Assembly (NCBI GenBank): GCA_005656395.1
Contig: SRSI01000054.1
Location: 1-64,000 of the forward strand
Origin: Strongyloides papillosus
Taxonomy: Eukaryota > Nematoda > Chromadorea > Rhabditida > Strongyloididae
Direction of reading: 5' to 3'
Length of the DNA stretch: 64,000 nucleotides
The notes beneath the pieces are model-generated. The model was not told the DNA's origin, made no database searches, and saw only the letters and a list, made by a program, of their open reading frames with translations. The translations under genes and the position numbers were made by a program. Shown piece by piece: positions 35,088 to 47,826 of this stretch; position 1 is the first letter of the stretch; every line of letters begins with the position of its first letter.

Positions 35088-36322
35088 CCTCGGTCGAATA
35101 CTTTGACCCCTGCCGCAGCGACGTTTTTCTAAACTTGTAAGATACCTATTTGAAGCTAATAAAAGTTTATGAAACCCCCTATAATGCAATGTACATGCTA
35201 TGTAGAAGTAAATTATTTAAAAAAATTTTTTAAAATTTCCAAAAATGGAAATTTTTTTTTGAAGCCTTATATCTCAAAATTATAACAGATGACCTTATAT
35301 GAAACCTATATATTCTGAACGCTCTTGATCTCTCCTACAAGAATATACTAATATCATATCAAAGTTGCTATCCAGTTTTTAGATAATTAGCTTTAAATTA
35401 ATTATCCATGTTTTTTCAATATTTTTGTAATTAAAAGACAATTTTTAAAATTATTAGAACTCAAAAATTGTTTTTACATAGATTACATTTTATAGTATAT
35501 TTAAAATAATAAAGTTACTGCAAAATACTATCTATAAATGATTGTTTTAGTCAAATATTTTAAGTAATAATTTTTAGAGAAAAACATTTTAAAACTTCTA
35601 ATTATGAAATTTTTTGAGCTGATATTTGTATATTACAATCAGATCAAGCTTTAACTATATATATTTTTATTATTTCTTTCCAAATAAGGTATTTCATGCT
35701 ATAGCTTGAACACATCTCAAATGTGCTCCACTATACCTCAAAATTATATAATAATATTTAGATTTTCTATGTAAAAAACAATTTTTTAGCACCTTAAGAA
35801 GTTTTCCAATGCTAAAACCAAAGTATTTTATCATTTTTTTAAAAGTGAAAGTCAAATTTTCTTTCAATATAAATTAATCATTTAAGGAATTTTTCTTTAC
35901 TTTAAACTTATTTACATAGCCTATAATATGTATTTAAAGAATTTTCAAGTTCTAATGATTTTAAAAATTGTCTTTTAATATCAAAAATATTGAAAAAACA
36001 TGGGTAATTAACTTTAAAACTAATTATCTAAAAACTGGACGGAAACTTTGATATGATATTGGTATATTCTTGTAGAGGAAATTAAGGACTTTCAGAATAT
36101 ATAGGTTTCATATAAGGTCATCTGTTATAATTTCGAGATATAAGGCTTCAAAAAAAATTTTCCAAAAATCGAAATTTTAAAAATTTTTTTAAAATAATCT
36201 ACCTCTACACAGCATAAACAATGCCCTGTAAGAGTTTCATAAACTTTTATTAGCTTCAAATAGGTATTTTTTTAAGTTTAGAAAAACGTCGCTGCGGCAA
36301 GGGTCAAAGTATTCGACCGAGG
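35088..36322. mobile_element. 1.24-kb foldback (long inverted repeat)
   Basis: Arms 35088-35470 and 35941-36322 (about 383 bp each) are roughly 85-90 percent identical in inverted orientation. Both begin CCTCGGTCGAATACTTTGAC and run through TTATATCTC and AATATCATATCAAAG to TTAGAACT. The spacer is 470 bp, AT-rich and non-coding. Weaker similarity extends outward past the arms (ACACACTATKTTGTTT). It could be a foldback transposon or two inverted copies of one older repeat. No target duplication was found. Confidence 0.75.
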
Positions 36323-37324
36323 AAACAACATAGTGTGTAAAACAGTGTTTTACTAGAAGACGAGGAATTGTTCTCGCTCGATGTTCATCAAGCTTTGGAA
36401 AATTTGAAATCTTCAATTTACCAGCTGAAGTCCAGAAGAAATTTACTAAAGTCAAAAAAAGACGTGTGATTTCTGTAGAAGCATTAAATCTCTGGGTTTT
36501 ATTCGTCGCTAAAATTGTTGTCGCTATCCTTTTTTGAAATACAAATTTTATTTTACTTGTTCAGTTTTATTTATGTTTTTTAAGGTTGTTTTTAAAACTC
36601 CGTGTTTTATTTTATCTTTTGTTATAAGATTAATATGTATTTCCTTTAGTCACTTTATCTTTAAGTGCTTTCTTTAACATGTCTCAATGTATTTTTTAAA
36701 TAAATTGTCTAGTTTAATTATTTTTGTTTTTTCATTAAGTGAAACGATTAAATGTGCATGTAACGTTTCTATTACTGTTAAGATAAATTTTGTTACGTTA
36801 CCAAACCCATACCTGACTATATTATGATCAAGCATATAAATAAGATTTAATTTAACTTATTGTCTTCATTTCCTCACTTATAATACTCTTTATAATTACT
36901 TTCTATGTACACGTATTCCTAACTAATACCTTGGTATTTGTGATATTATTTAATTATTGTACTATTTCTATAAAGTATGATAAAATTCTAAATATTACCT
37001 ATCTATCATTATTACAAGCAGTGGAAACATGGCAAAATCTTATCGTTTTGCTGTTATTATCTGCGACTTTATTAAAATTAACAAGTGAGTTTAAAAAAAA
37101 TATTAAAATAACAAAGTTTATTTATATAAAATATAAATTACAATTTATTTCAAATTTAAATTATATGGATTTAGTATTTCATAACAACAATCTTTTTAAT
37201 TTACTAATATTTCACTTATGCCATTTTTTAAGGAGCATATTTGTATACATATTTTTTAAAACTAGTTCCCTTTCCTTTATCTATTATTATTAAAAATGAT
37301 TTGCTGTTTCAACGTATTTTTTAA
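36323..37324. other. AT-rich, no gene seen
   Basis: A basic frame on the minus strand at 36237-36455 overlaps the right foldback arm and is unassigned. The 120-codon frame at 36931-37293 (+) is AT-driven. I looked here for the missing 3' LTR of the LTR element that follows and did not find it. Confidence 0.4.
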
Positions 37325-37560
37325 TCTCATATTTGTCTTTATACAGTTTTTAGATAACTTTATAAGGACCTTCCTATGTAGGTTGGTTTTTATGGGATAT
37401 CTTGTCGTTCTTTCTGAACATTACTTTCTTTAATACCCAATCTCTATGTTCTATAATACGAGTGTGACATCTTAAATGTTCCTTTCCAACCTTTTTTCCA
37501 CCTGCTCGGTATAGGAGTACTATATACGTGTATCCATTATAGATGGGTACACCATCAACA
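37325..37560 (-). pseudogene. Ty3/gypsy-type integrase C-terminal (GPY) fragment
   Basis: Minus-strand frame reads DLFVDGVPIYNGYTYIVLLY and then HRDWVLKKVMFRKNDKISHK, followed by NQPT, TAG, EGPYKVI and a TAA. The 'GDxV...K...P.WxGPYxV' pattern is the GPY module at the end of LTR-retrotransposon integrases. The TAG sits at the conserved Trp before EGPY. It is the 3' remnant of the element whose LTR lies at 39707-40089. Protease, RT and RNase H are missing between here and the gag-like region. Confidence 0.55.
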
Positions 37561-38089
37561 AATAAATCTCATGTGTTTAGAAGTAATTCTGCTGGTTCTA
37601 TCTCAATTATTAAATGTTTAGACTTGTTATAGATATATATGAAATGATATACAATAGCTGCGAGAATATCATTGCATCGAAACCTTATAAATATTAAAGA
37701 AACATTTTATTAAAATAATATATGTAATGAAAAAATTAATAAAAAATATACATCTTATATAATATAATTCTATAATCGGTTACATCCTCCTTAGATTAAA
37801 TAGATTCTGTTATATTTTGTAATTTCTAAATTTTTTTTGCATATTAATTATTCTTCCGGGCAATAGTGTTATCCTTATTTTTAGTTGTTCTCGCTTGGAT
37901 GTCTTGGAAATTATTTTTCTTTGTAATAATTTAGATCATTTACATTTTATTTAATTGAATGCACGTGTAGAATTTAGTGTAATTCATATGTCATTTGTAT
38001 ATAATTTATGTTTTTGTTATATCAAAAAAGGATGATTCATTTATTACATTTGTTTGTTTTTTTAGATAAAAATAATGCATGCTCGTAAT
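37561..38089. other. AT-rich interior of LTR remnant
   Basis: No recognisable pol domain between the integrase scrap and the gag-like relic, implying a large internal deletion. Confidence 0.35.
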
Positions 38090-38720
38090 CCTCTAGATGA
38101 TGCTTGGTGCCAGTTTACTCGTGAAGCAACATTCCCAACAGTTCCAACAACAACTTTACACCTTTTGTTTAGAGTTATAAATCTATTGGCCCAATTTAGA
38201 CTAGCCTTATTTTGGCATATAAAATTCTGTGACTTATACTATCAACGGGAATGAAATTGTTAATCATTTTACTACATTGTTCGTCAGCTATGTTGTGAGC
38301 ATAGTCGATGTCTGCTATGATAGCAAGGTTTTTGTGGAAATCGACATCAGAACCTCTTTTGAAAGATTTGATGATTTGTCCTTTTCAAGGTGACGAAGTA
38401 CTGTGTTGTCTAATTCTTTCTCTATTGGATCGATTTCTTTGGTATCCCATATGATTGGAAGAAGTACTTTTCGAGTAGATGGAATGTTACAAAGGCGTAA
38501 CAAATCTTTTAATTCCGCTTTCTGGGTTTTGATGAGGTTTTGTTTTTCATCTGGGGTTGCAATTCTGCCAAATTGTGAGCAATCTTTGCTCCTCCTTCCA
38601 TTAGAGTACTCTGATCTTAAAGATCGCTTCGAAGTTGGCCATTGTGCCTGGGCATATAACTTCTCCAGCTGGTGGTGCTGTTGGGTCAACAGCGTTGTTA
38701 TGAATATTGGTGGATGCCAT
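38090..38720 (-). pseudogene. Unrecognised ~210-residue (gag-like?) relic
   Basis: ATG at 38718-38720 opens MASTNIHNNAVDPTAPPAGE. After a shift the 38315-38689 frame continues FGRIATPDEKQNLIKTQKAE, LLRLCNIPSTRKVLLPIIWD and KEIDPIEKELDNTVLRHLEK. A second shift near 38355 leads to AIIADIDYAHNIADEQCSKM, then HRILYAKIRL, TAA, and finally CKVVVGTVGNVASRVNWHQA, ending about 38066. The rest is remarkably well preserved. Its place between a primer-binding site and an integrase remnant suggests a Gag, but no zinc knuckle or other motif is visible. Confidence 0.42.
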
Positions 38721-39283
38721 TATAAGGTTGATTTTATATCAATTATCAAAGATCAAATGTGATTTATATAAAATAAAATTTTTATTTATGGTAGTTTATT
38801 TGTTAAATGTATGGATATTTATAACTTTTTATTGTTTTTGGTATATGTTTTTACTTAAAAAATGTTTTTGTTATGTACTCTATGGTACTTTAGTGATATA
38901 ACTTTTAAGTTATATTAGTATTTATATATATCTTATGTGTATATAAGGTGTTTAAAAAACTATTTTTGATGTAAAAATAGTTTCTGGTACGTATTGGTTG
39001 TTGGGAATATTCAATCGTTCTAGTGGTGTTATAGACGATGCGGCAATTGAATACTTTAGCTATAGTGGGCTAAAGTGGAATTGGATATTTTATTGGTGTA
39101 CTAGAATATCAAACAACGATTGGTGTTATCGTTGTGCAGCAAAGTATATTTACTAGTTGGTATATCTAGTAAATGGGTCTAAATTATAAAGATGGTATCT
39201 CCTTATGTGGATATCTACTAATTTGTGTATTTCGTAGATGCAGGTTGGAGTATAAAGTTGGTGTATCTTTATACGAATAATTA

Positions 39284-39552
39284 CTAATTTAGTTTAATTA
39301 GTAATGTAAAACTTACTGACGAGGAGAGATAGTCTGCAACTTTACTAGATGACTGACTGAATGTCTGAATGAATGTGACTTTTGTTGAATTTTCACTAAT
39401 TTTCGTCTTTGTAATGCGCTCCCTACGTCTTCCATTACCTGAATTTGGAGATAGCACCTGTGGGATGTAAAAATTGTGATTAAATTGTTCGGCCAATGCT
39501 GATGGCCATGTTTTTTCAGGTTGGAGATAATTGTGATGATCCTTAGTTTATA
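39284..39552 (-). pseudogene. Coding-like leader segment, unknown
   Basis: About 88 open codons on the minus strand (HHNYLQPEKTWPSALAEQF, then YIPQVLSPNSGNGRRRERIT) end at TAG 39284-39286. No ATG heads it, but splice-like CAG|GT sequences are present. It lies between the primer-binding site (39706) and the relic at 38720, so it may be an exon or readthrough region of the LTR element. Confidence 0.3.
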
Positions 39553-39690
39553 CTATTAAAGTTTTGAATTATGTGCACCAGTTCTGTAATAATTGTATTT
39601 AATTTTTTTTATTTGTACTTTGCTCTAAATAAAAATGTTAGAACTACATAATTATTTTATATTATAGAAAAATATCTACGATTAAATAGT

Positions 39691-39706
39691 TCGTGTGGAA
39701 CCTCCA
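39691..39706 (-). promoter_or_regulatory. Primer-binding site of LTR element
   Basis: Reading on the minus strand, the LTR ends ...CATTACA and is followed at once by TGGAGGTTCCACACG. The TGG start matches the CCA end of a tRNA. The same TGGAGGTT follows the LTR at 61637, so both elements may use a similar primer tRNA, which I cannot name. Confidence 0.5.
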
Positions 39707-40089
39707 TGTAATGAAGTTAGAAATAGTATTATAACATTTTATCAAAGTAACATTTTAGAGTGAAGAAAAAGACGATAAATGCTTAATTTATAGAGTAATA
39801 TCAGTGGGTAGTTGCAAGAATTGTTGTTCTCGCGGATCCGGGAATCTTCCGAGAGATCGCAGACACCAGAAGACGTTAAGTTAGAAAGTGATAAAGTGTC
39901 AAACGATTTATTAGGTATAACAAGAATAGATACAATAAGTATAAGAGTGAAAATAATATGCAATGTGATAGTTTTATATATCTCATGAAAGGTTGTTGAT
40001 CGTTCCTTTATATATTCTTAAACATGCAATGTCCTCGATTGTCTTATAATAGGTGTATTGAAGCAAAGCTCCGATACAACACTATTACA
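39707..40089 (-). repeat. Probable 383-bp LTR (5' LTR, minus orientation)
   Basis: The segment begins TGTAATGAAG and ends CTATTACA, so its tips are perfect inverted repeats (TGTAAT...ATTACA). On the minus strand it contains a TATA-like GAATATATAAAGG (about 40006-40018) suitable as promoter, and it abuts a primer-binding site. No second copy was found within the window, so the 3' LTR has been lost or is too diverged. Confidence 0.55.
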
Positions 40090-43000
40090 GAATATATAAA
40101 ATTTATTTATATTTATAATATCAAATAATCACAATAAAATTAACTGTAAATAATATTCGAAAAGATAAGCATTTATAATATTAAGCGAGAGACGTTACAA
40201 ATTATATTATTCATAAATCACGTTATTCAAAATGTTTACGATATTAAAAAAAAACATGTAACAAAAACGAAAATCCAACACAAAAGAAAAAACATCAAAA
40301 AATTCTAAACTTTTATTGAATTCAGAGAATAACTAGGACAAAAATCTTCGAATGATGTTAACGTGTCTTTTTGTTTAATTATAAAGACTTTAATATTTTT
40401 TTTATAAATTGGTCGTTCTTCTTATATTTACAAAATGTTATTTAATAAACGTTAATTTTCTATGCGGTTCTTCAATTTTTCACATTTCTTTGGTGGTCAG
40501 TAAGCTAATATTTTATGTTTCACGCAAATGTAAATTAAAAATGTTTAAATATATTTATTAAATGAAATAAATTCTTTGATTATTAATGTAAATTAAGTTT
40601 TTTTTAGTTACGTTAATAACAATTTATAAAAAAATTAATTCCATGTATCTCTTTTTCAAGAGACAAAAATTTTAAAAATTTGTACAGTTGTCAGATTCAA
40701 TTTCGCTTTAAGATTTTATAAATGTCAAAATTAAATCACATAAGTAATTAGAAGTTATTACGTATGTTTATAAAGTCAATAAGTCTACAGTTTATTATAA
40801 AATTTACGATAAAATAATGCGTGTGTTCAATGTCATTTAAAAGTTTTTTCTTTATCTTTATTTATAACGTTTGTTAAACGCACGTTTATGCAAATATGAT
40901 AATTGACTATTTCTTTCTTTATAAAAAAAATTTTCTATTTTGTAAAATCAAAAAACATTTTAAGTATTTTCCCACTCATGAAAATAAAAACTTTTGTATA
41001 ATTATCTTTATACTGTGAACATAAATAAAATTGTTAAAAGATAACAATTAATTGTTTCTTATACAATTGACATACCGTTGCTATTGACTATATAACTATT
41101 TAGTAATTGTACGTAGACAAGTTGACCTTCATTTAATGATTTATACTTAAATAAATTTTTACTTTACGTTATTTTTTATATACTAATTCACCATCTTTTA
41201 ATTGTTTTTCCCCTTAGCTTTAATTTTTAAGCTTTTAAAAAGTAGTTCGTATATAAGCATTTTATTTAAACTCCTTCCCTTTACTTTTAGTAGTTTGATA
41301 TTTTTTAAACAAAATTTTTTATTATTTTATCATTCTATTGTAAGTAATAAAATTAGTAGTGTTTGTAAACAATCATTATGCTTTATAAGATAATGATGAC
41401 AATCCTTGTTATATAAGAATAGAAAAATAAACTTACCTCTCTATTGTTATAAACCTCCAACAAAACGAGAGGGTAAGTTTTAAATTTTTGATCACTATTA
41501 TTTTTGTTTAGTTTTCCGTACTTATCAATAAAATTTTCAAACAAGTAGTAAAAAAAACAAGAATCTAGTAGTAAAAAAACTTTTTTTGATGACTTGTTTT
41601 AACGTATATTAAATTGTTATATAGGTTTTGTTGCTTTTTTTACTATCTTTTTACATCACAAAAAGTATGATAGCAAGTAAAAAAAAGTTGAGTTATTGTA
41701 ATAATTAAGTAGTAACACTTTTTCACTTTATAATTTAAAGAATCACAATTTGCCATACTATCTGTGCTTCATTTTCTTTTACTAAAGCATAGATGAAGTT
41801 TGAAGTCATTTCGATAACTTTATTTTTTTATTTATAATTAAATTGTGGGAGAACTGAAACTACTAAAAGTTTGTTTAAAAGAGGTATAGTAAATGTTAAC
41901 ACATTACAAATATTGTTTTAAAGTTTCAGAATTGAGAGATGAATCATGAAGATGGAATATATTTATAGATTTTTTGTTTTTAATTGAAATTTATTGAAAT
42001 TTCTTTACTTAAAAGCTGAACGACCTCTAATGAGATATGTGGTTAAAATTAAACAACAAAATTTAAAAATTGGTAACAAAAGTTGTTTTTACTGTGACAA
42101 AATATGACATCTGGTACTAGAAAAAAATCTAATAACTTAACCTTCGAAGTTCTCTTTAACTTAACATACTTTCCAGTTGTGTCTCAATCTGACTACTATC
42201 CATTTTGTTTACACATAATCTTTTTAATTGTAAAAGCTCTAGTAAAGATAATAAACTAAATATTTATTTTTTAAAACTTATTTCAAAAAAATTAAGTAGT
42301 TCTTCAGATCTAGAATCGATAAAGTGCTTACTAAATTAGTAGAAATTGTAGATGACATAAAATAATATATTATAAATTAAATAATTTTCCTATAAAAATT
42401 ATAGAGGCTTAAAGTTTCTGTAAAAAATGAGACAGAACTTTTGTTCCGACCTAATATTTTGCTTAAAATTAAAATATTTTTTACAAAAAAAACATTTATA
42501 AATTTTAATGTTGTGCGTTTATAAAAACCTATTTATATTCTTAATTAATTTATGAACAAAATATCTTCACCAATACTAAGAGTAATAACATGAAAGGTAA
42601 TGAATCAGTTAACCATAACGTTTTACAAATTTATGATAATGTTTAAAAAATGCTTGAAATATAATCATTATTAAGTAAGAAATCCTTATTTTGATAGACG
42701 ATGATGAGGAAGATGGTTTTGATTTGACGAATTTTAGCAAACCTATTAACATTAACAATCTAATATATGTGGCAGTGGTTTTTTAGTTGCTTTTAATAAA
42801 GCTAAAAGTAATCTTAAAAGATTTTATAAACGTTAAAGTTGCTTTTTTAGCAAAATAATACCGATTTTTGCATTCTTAATTAAAAAAAAACACAAGTAAG
42901 AAATAAAAGTACTTTTCAAGTTTTCAATAATCTATATTGCAAAAACAAATTTTTACAACGCAATAGAACTGAATATTATATAAATGATTTTAGCAGGTAT

Positions 43001-43519
43001 ATTTGTCAAATTTGTGAATAATGCCACAAAATTTTGACTAGTTCAAATACGTCAACATATGATTTTTCAACATATGTGATTAATTTTGCTTCAGAAAAAT
43101 GTTAACAGTTTAATATTCGTAATTGAGTTTAAATTCTATTTGTACCTTCATGGATCCAAGATAGTTTGGATATCCATTTTAGAATGATATAAAAAGTTAC
43201 TTATCTAAATAAAAAGCAGATAAGCTCTAAAACAGTACGACAAAATAACATAAAAAATTAAAGCAACTTACAAACCTTAATTAAATAGCATCGGTTAATG
43301 TTAATATAATGTTTATCTAAATCAGTTATTGAATGTTTTTCTATTTACATTTTATTCGATGATAGTGACGTGATATATCTAACAAAATATAATATCAAGA
43401 AATGAAACTAAAAAGAACATATATTATTTTATCTATAAATGTTCATATTATTTAAATAATTTAAAAATTTCATTACCATTTATATTTTTAATTTGTTATC
43501 TACACGAAAAATTAAGGTT
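40090..43519. other. AT-rich desert, no gene seen
   Basis: 3.4 kb without a supported frame. An acidic scrap (IDDDEEDGFDLTNFSKPIN, about 42693-42755, +) resembles the isolated acidic exons near the left end of the window but has no continuing frame. Confidence 0.45.
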
Positions 43520-43625
43520 AATATTTTTCGTTTGACTGATAAAAAATAGTGGAAAAAATAATGCTTTTTATTGAATATTTTAAGTATATTACAGATGATA
43601 TAGTATTTTTATATGTTCAAGCAAA

Positions 43626-43997
43626 GAGTAACAACATGTATATTTAAATACATATAATGAAAGAACTCAATAATAATTCTTTATGTATAATCTAATTTAA
43701 CTGTTTTTTTATGCTATCTTGACATAATCTTATTGAAAAAGATAAGAAATATATTGAAATAACAAGTAATTTAAAACTAAAATACAATATCTTTTTAAAA
43801 TAACCGCTAATCATTTGTTTTAAATAAGGTTGCATAAAATATAGACAAAATTATTAGTAATGCATAGACCATAGATATGCATGAAAAATGTGTACATAGT
43901 TATTACACAAATTTGTTTTACGACGAATGTATTTTGAGTAATGATATTATTTTTAAAAATTTTGTCACTTGAAAAAGTGATACTTGGAATCATATAA
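43626..43997 (+). repeat. Dispersed repeat, copy 1
   Basis: Matches 62976-63325 in the same orientation at about 70-75 percent, with shared blocks such as GTTGCATAAAATATAGACAA, ATAGATAT, TTTTACGACGAAT/TTCTATGACGAAT and GTCACTTGAAAAAGTG/GTCACTTAAAAAAGTG. Non-coding. No terminal repeats were recognised, so its class is unknown. Confidence 0.6.
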
Positions 43998-44759
43998 AAA
44001 TAAAGTGTATATATTCAAAAGCTAATGTAAATATTTTTTAATATAATCATAAATAAGAATACATCAAAATAAATAAAATTATTCTCAACTTTTTTGTACA
44101 ATTCATAAATCCATTGGATATAATAATAGGATAAATAATGCCAATATGTTAATTATGTTCAAAAATCAATTTTTAAATTTGAATAAAATATATATTTTAT
44201 TATGAAATCTTTTTAAACATAATTAAAGTGATATATTAGTAATACAAGAAAAAAATTGATACTTGTAATACAGCATATAACATTCCACTAAACATATTTG
44301 TCAATTCGGATTTCAATTTTAAAGAATATGCAAATACTTCTTTTTTTTTTAATTTTAAATACTTTACAATTAGTTGTGATTTTATCGTACATTTAATAAT
44401 AATTATACTAAGTGAAGTTGTTTGTAGATCCAGATTCATTAAAATATACAATTACAAAAATAGTTGAAGATTTTTTAAATGACTGTTAATTTTAATAGTG
44501 ATTCTAACAATAATATTTTTTAAATATTGAATTTAAATTCCAATCTTTAATTATTTTAATTTTACTCAATTACAACATGATGATTAAATATTCTTTAATT
44601 GTAATAACAGTTCCGAATATGACAATTTTAATTTATTATTATCTCATCTATGCAACACAAATAAAACAAACCCATGGAATTTAGAGTTTAAGAATGCCCT
44701 TTTTTATCACGGAAAGGGTGGTGCATATAAGAGTTGAATAAAAATTCTATTCGCTTCTA
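43998..44759. other. AT-rich, no gene seen
   Basis: No supported frame. The 5' end of the Helitron should lie near the end of this interval, but I cannot place its TC terminus. Confidence 0.35.
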
Positions 44760-44770
44760 GAAAATATGGT

Positions 44771-45780
44771 ATGATTCCGATGAAGACAGTTGATAGTAAT
44801 GACAAAATATTCGTACTTGATTATTTTGATTTCCTTCATATTCATCATCCTGAATGTGTTTCCAGCAAAAAAAATATTACAGATTCAACTAGGATATATA
44901 TATCGACATACAAATGGATCACTATTGGGACCGAAAGAACAAAACAAATATAAGAAGTATTAAAAGATCATATGTATAATTAAAAGATATCGTTCATCAA
45001 AAAAAACTTAGTAAAGCAGCCTTAATATTGGGAATTTAATTTTATCTACTTCACAAAAGTTTTTCAGAAAGTACTGACATTTTTGAAAAAACTACCAATT
45101 CAGAGAGTAGTTTCAATGTATTTGATTCTTTTAGACCAGTAGGTTTTAAAAGAGGTCCCAAACTAGAATTGGATTAAAAGAATATATCTCACTATTTTTA
45201 TGAATTAACGCAAAAGAAGCTAAATAATAATGAAAGTGATTTAATCAAAGCTTTATAGATTATCAAAATGAGAGTAAATAAGTTGGTTTCAATCTTTAGG
45301 ATGACTTATGCAATATAGGAATGAAAGAATACAACATTTTAAAGAAAATAGTTCACCAAATGAGAAAATAAGAGAATATTTGGGAAGAAGAGATGTTGCA
45401 GCTTATGAAATAGAATACGACAATTACTATATTGTCAGGATGTACCAGGAATTAAAAAAAAAGTTATTCTACGCACAATATTGATGATATTTGCTACAAA
45501 ATGTTACCAGTTCTACTAAAAATGAATATATTTATGTTCTCGGACGAAGATCACTATAATTATCATTATTCTGCAACTAGATCGTTCCAATCATTGATAT
45601 TGAGACGTAGTTCGAGTTTTTAAAGAAGGTAAAATGGAATTTTTGAACATTTTACTCATACTTTGTTAGGATTCATTAATACAGTTTTCAAAGGAGTAGC
45701 TATGGGTTAGTGCAGCAGTATTGTCGTCAAAAATAAATTATTTATAACAGCAGGAACATTTGTTGTATGTGTAGGATGTT
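44771..45780 (+). pseudogene. Helitron 5' coding relic
   Basis: Protein-like segments in changing frames: PMKTVDSNDKIFVLDYFDFL (44771-44953), NSESSFNVFDSFRPVGFKRG (about 45100) and EKIREYLGRRDVAAYEIEYD (about 45360). They precede the recognisable N-terminal domain and are probably the eroded beginning of RepHel. No domain is assigned to them. Confidence 0.4.
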
Positions 45781-45828
45781 TCATATATAATTACCCATAT
45801 AAGTAAAATCTTGATTCTACGAAAAACA

Positions 45829-46410
45829 TAAAAATTGAGGCACGTAATTTTGGGTCCATTTATGATGGTGAGAAATGTAAATTTTGCAATGCTTTATACT
45901 ATTACGGAGAAAAGGTGGGAAATAAATGTTGCAGAAAAGGAACTTTTGACAATTCGTTCTTAATGACAAAAGATTTTCTAGATGAATTAAGACCTTTTTA
46001 CGACTGTAGTACATACGAAGAAAAAGTATTTTTACGAAACATTAGACCAATTAATTAAGCAGTTTCTTATGGACAGTTTAATTTCACACATCGTAGACTT
46101 GGAAGTATCAATAATCGTAGAATTCAGCCAGTTATACTACAAGGTAAAGCTTATAGTACATAAAACTTTGATGCGAGAATTATCGAAAACTTAGAAGAAA
46201 GAAATATAAAAAATAACCAATACTTTATGATTGGTTCAGAAGAATATGAGGCGATGAATGTACCACAATCTGGCTATAATACGCTTGCAGCTAATGTTAG
46301 AAAAAATATAAACGAAGCTACAATCGTCGAATATCAATTGGACTTATTACAACATTTATGCCTAAGCAACTTATTGCAAAATGTCACAGGAGATTCATTG
46401 ATATTTTAAA
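45829..46410 (+). pseudogene. Helitron-like N-terminal domain of RepHel
   Basis: Starts with a Cys pattern, YDGEKCKFCNALYYYGEKVG then NKCCRKGTF, continues FLDELRPFYDCSTYEEKVFL, NIRPIN, TAA, and after that SYGQFNFTHRRLGSINNRRI and QPVILQGKAYS. This is the region usually described as the Helitron-like N-terminal domain (zinc-binding plus a conserved 'F..LG' and 'GQ.Y' segment). A frame from 46227 (FMIGSEEYEAMNVPQSGYNT) ends at TAA 46407-46409. Several stops; inactive. Confidence 0.72.
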
Positions 46411-46451
46411 AGAAAATAAAGAAAGTGAGGAGTTTGAAAAAAAAATTTTAT

Positions 46452-47826
46452 TCTTAGATTAGTAAAACCGGGCCCCAATAATGACAAAAATGAGCAAGTT
46501 CAAGTTTATCCAGGTAAAATTGGGTTTATATACGATTCTAAGGATAGAGTAACACCTAGAATGGATGTTTTACTATTCAAAAGGTCACAATCTAGAAATT
46601 CTAAAGATTATAGTCTAATTTCTTTAGATAGAAATCACCAACGAATTGATGGGCTGACCTATGATGTTCTTTTTCAAAGATGCGAAATTACATAGGATTA
46701 TCAACGAAGATTATTATGCCCAAATACTTATCCGAGCAGAAAAGAATTCACGCAGTTTAATTTATTTGTTAGACTTGAAATAACAATTTTTCTACTATCA
46801 CAAGGAGTTCTTTAACATTATCTTTGTGATTCTATTGTAAGAATAGAAAATGACATTTAGAATTCGCAAGAAAAATTAATAAAGATAGAAATAAATTATC
46901 TAAGAATTGTGGAAATTACTTGGACAATGTTTGTGATGGAGGATACGAAGACGACAATGAAGATGATATGGTTGATTCTAATAAAGACAATTACAATGCA
47001 CTTAAATTGTTAAAATCATTAACTGGAGGTGCAAAATGGTATAAATTCAAGGAACAAAATGCTTTGGCAGTGCAACAAAAGTATGGTAAACTTCACTTAT
47101 TCATCACTTTCACATACAATCCAAAATAGCCAGAAATTGTAAACTCGACAAGAAAAAATGTCAATTCAATACACAGACCGGATATTGTCAATCGTGTATT
47201 TATATACAAGATGCAAGAATTAGTTTATATGCTAAATAATGGCCTCTTTGGGGAAAAGATTTACTTATTCTTTTCTGTAGAATTTCAGAAAAGAGGTTTA
47301 CTTCACATTCATATCTTATTAGACTGAATTACTTTGAAAAAACAGCTGAATCTATTAATAACGTTATATCTGCAGAAATACCTGACAAAAATTATGACCC
47401 CGAATTATATGATTTATTGTAAGGCATATTTTGCATCACGACTGCCCCACTTTAAAGGAAAAAGTTCCCTGTTGGAGTGCATCTAAAAACAAATGCATAA
47501 AAGATTTTCCAAAAGCATTTGTACTCGAAACTTATATAGATAGTAAAACAGGAAAAGTTTGCTATCGAAGGACAGACAATACTGCTGAGAAAATAACCCT
47601 CAAAAATAATCGGGTTGTTAACAACAGTTTTGTCGTACCTTACAATGAATTTCTGCTCAAATACTTCGATGCCCACATCAATATCGAAGTAGTTAATCAG
47701 GTGTTAGCCGTAAACTATCTATTCAAATATTTAGTAAAGGATGGAGAAACAAATAAAGTTAATGTAGAGCTGTTACTGAATGATGAGAAAAAGGATGAAA
47801 TATCCGAATATCAAAAGGTTCGTTTG
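46452..47826 (+). pseudogene. Helitron Rep (HUH endonuclease) domain
   Basis: Begins LVKPGPNNDKNEQVQVYPGK. An in-frame TAG near 46695 stands where the duplicate at 50765 has TGG. KLHLFITFTYNPK, TAG (47127-47129, Trp expected), PEI is Rep motif 1. VEFQKRGLLHIHILLD (about 47277-47324) is the HUH motif, here H-I-H, followed by TGA. After a shift, PCWSASKNKCIKDFPKAF and FVVPYNEFLLKYFDAHINIE lead to LAVNYLFKYLVKDGETNK, the tyrosine-bearing motif 3. The domain nicks DNA to start rolling-circle transposition. Its end is split by a MITE at 47825. Confidence 0.85.

Noticed and set aside
34841..35140. 99-codon frame ending in SVEYFDPCRSDVFLNL
   Set aside because: The end is the foldback arm and recurs in the opposite arm; the rest has no recognisable domain.
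40090..43519. Genes in the 3.4-kb AT-rich desert
   Set aside because: Only short frames of AT-driven composition; no splice-supported or motif-bearing segment.
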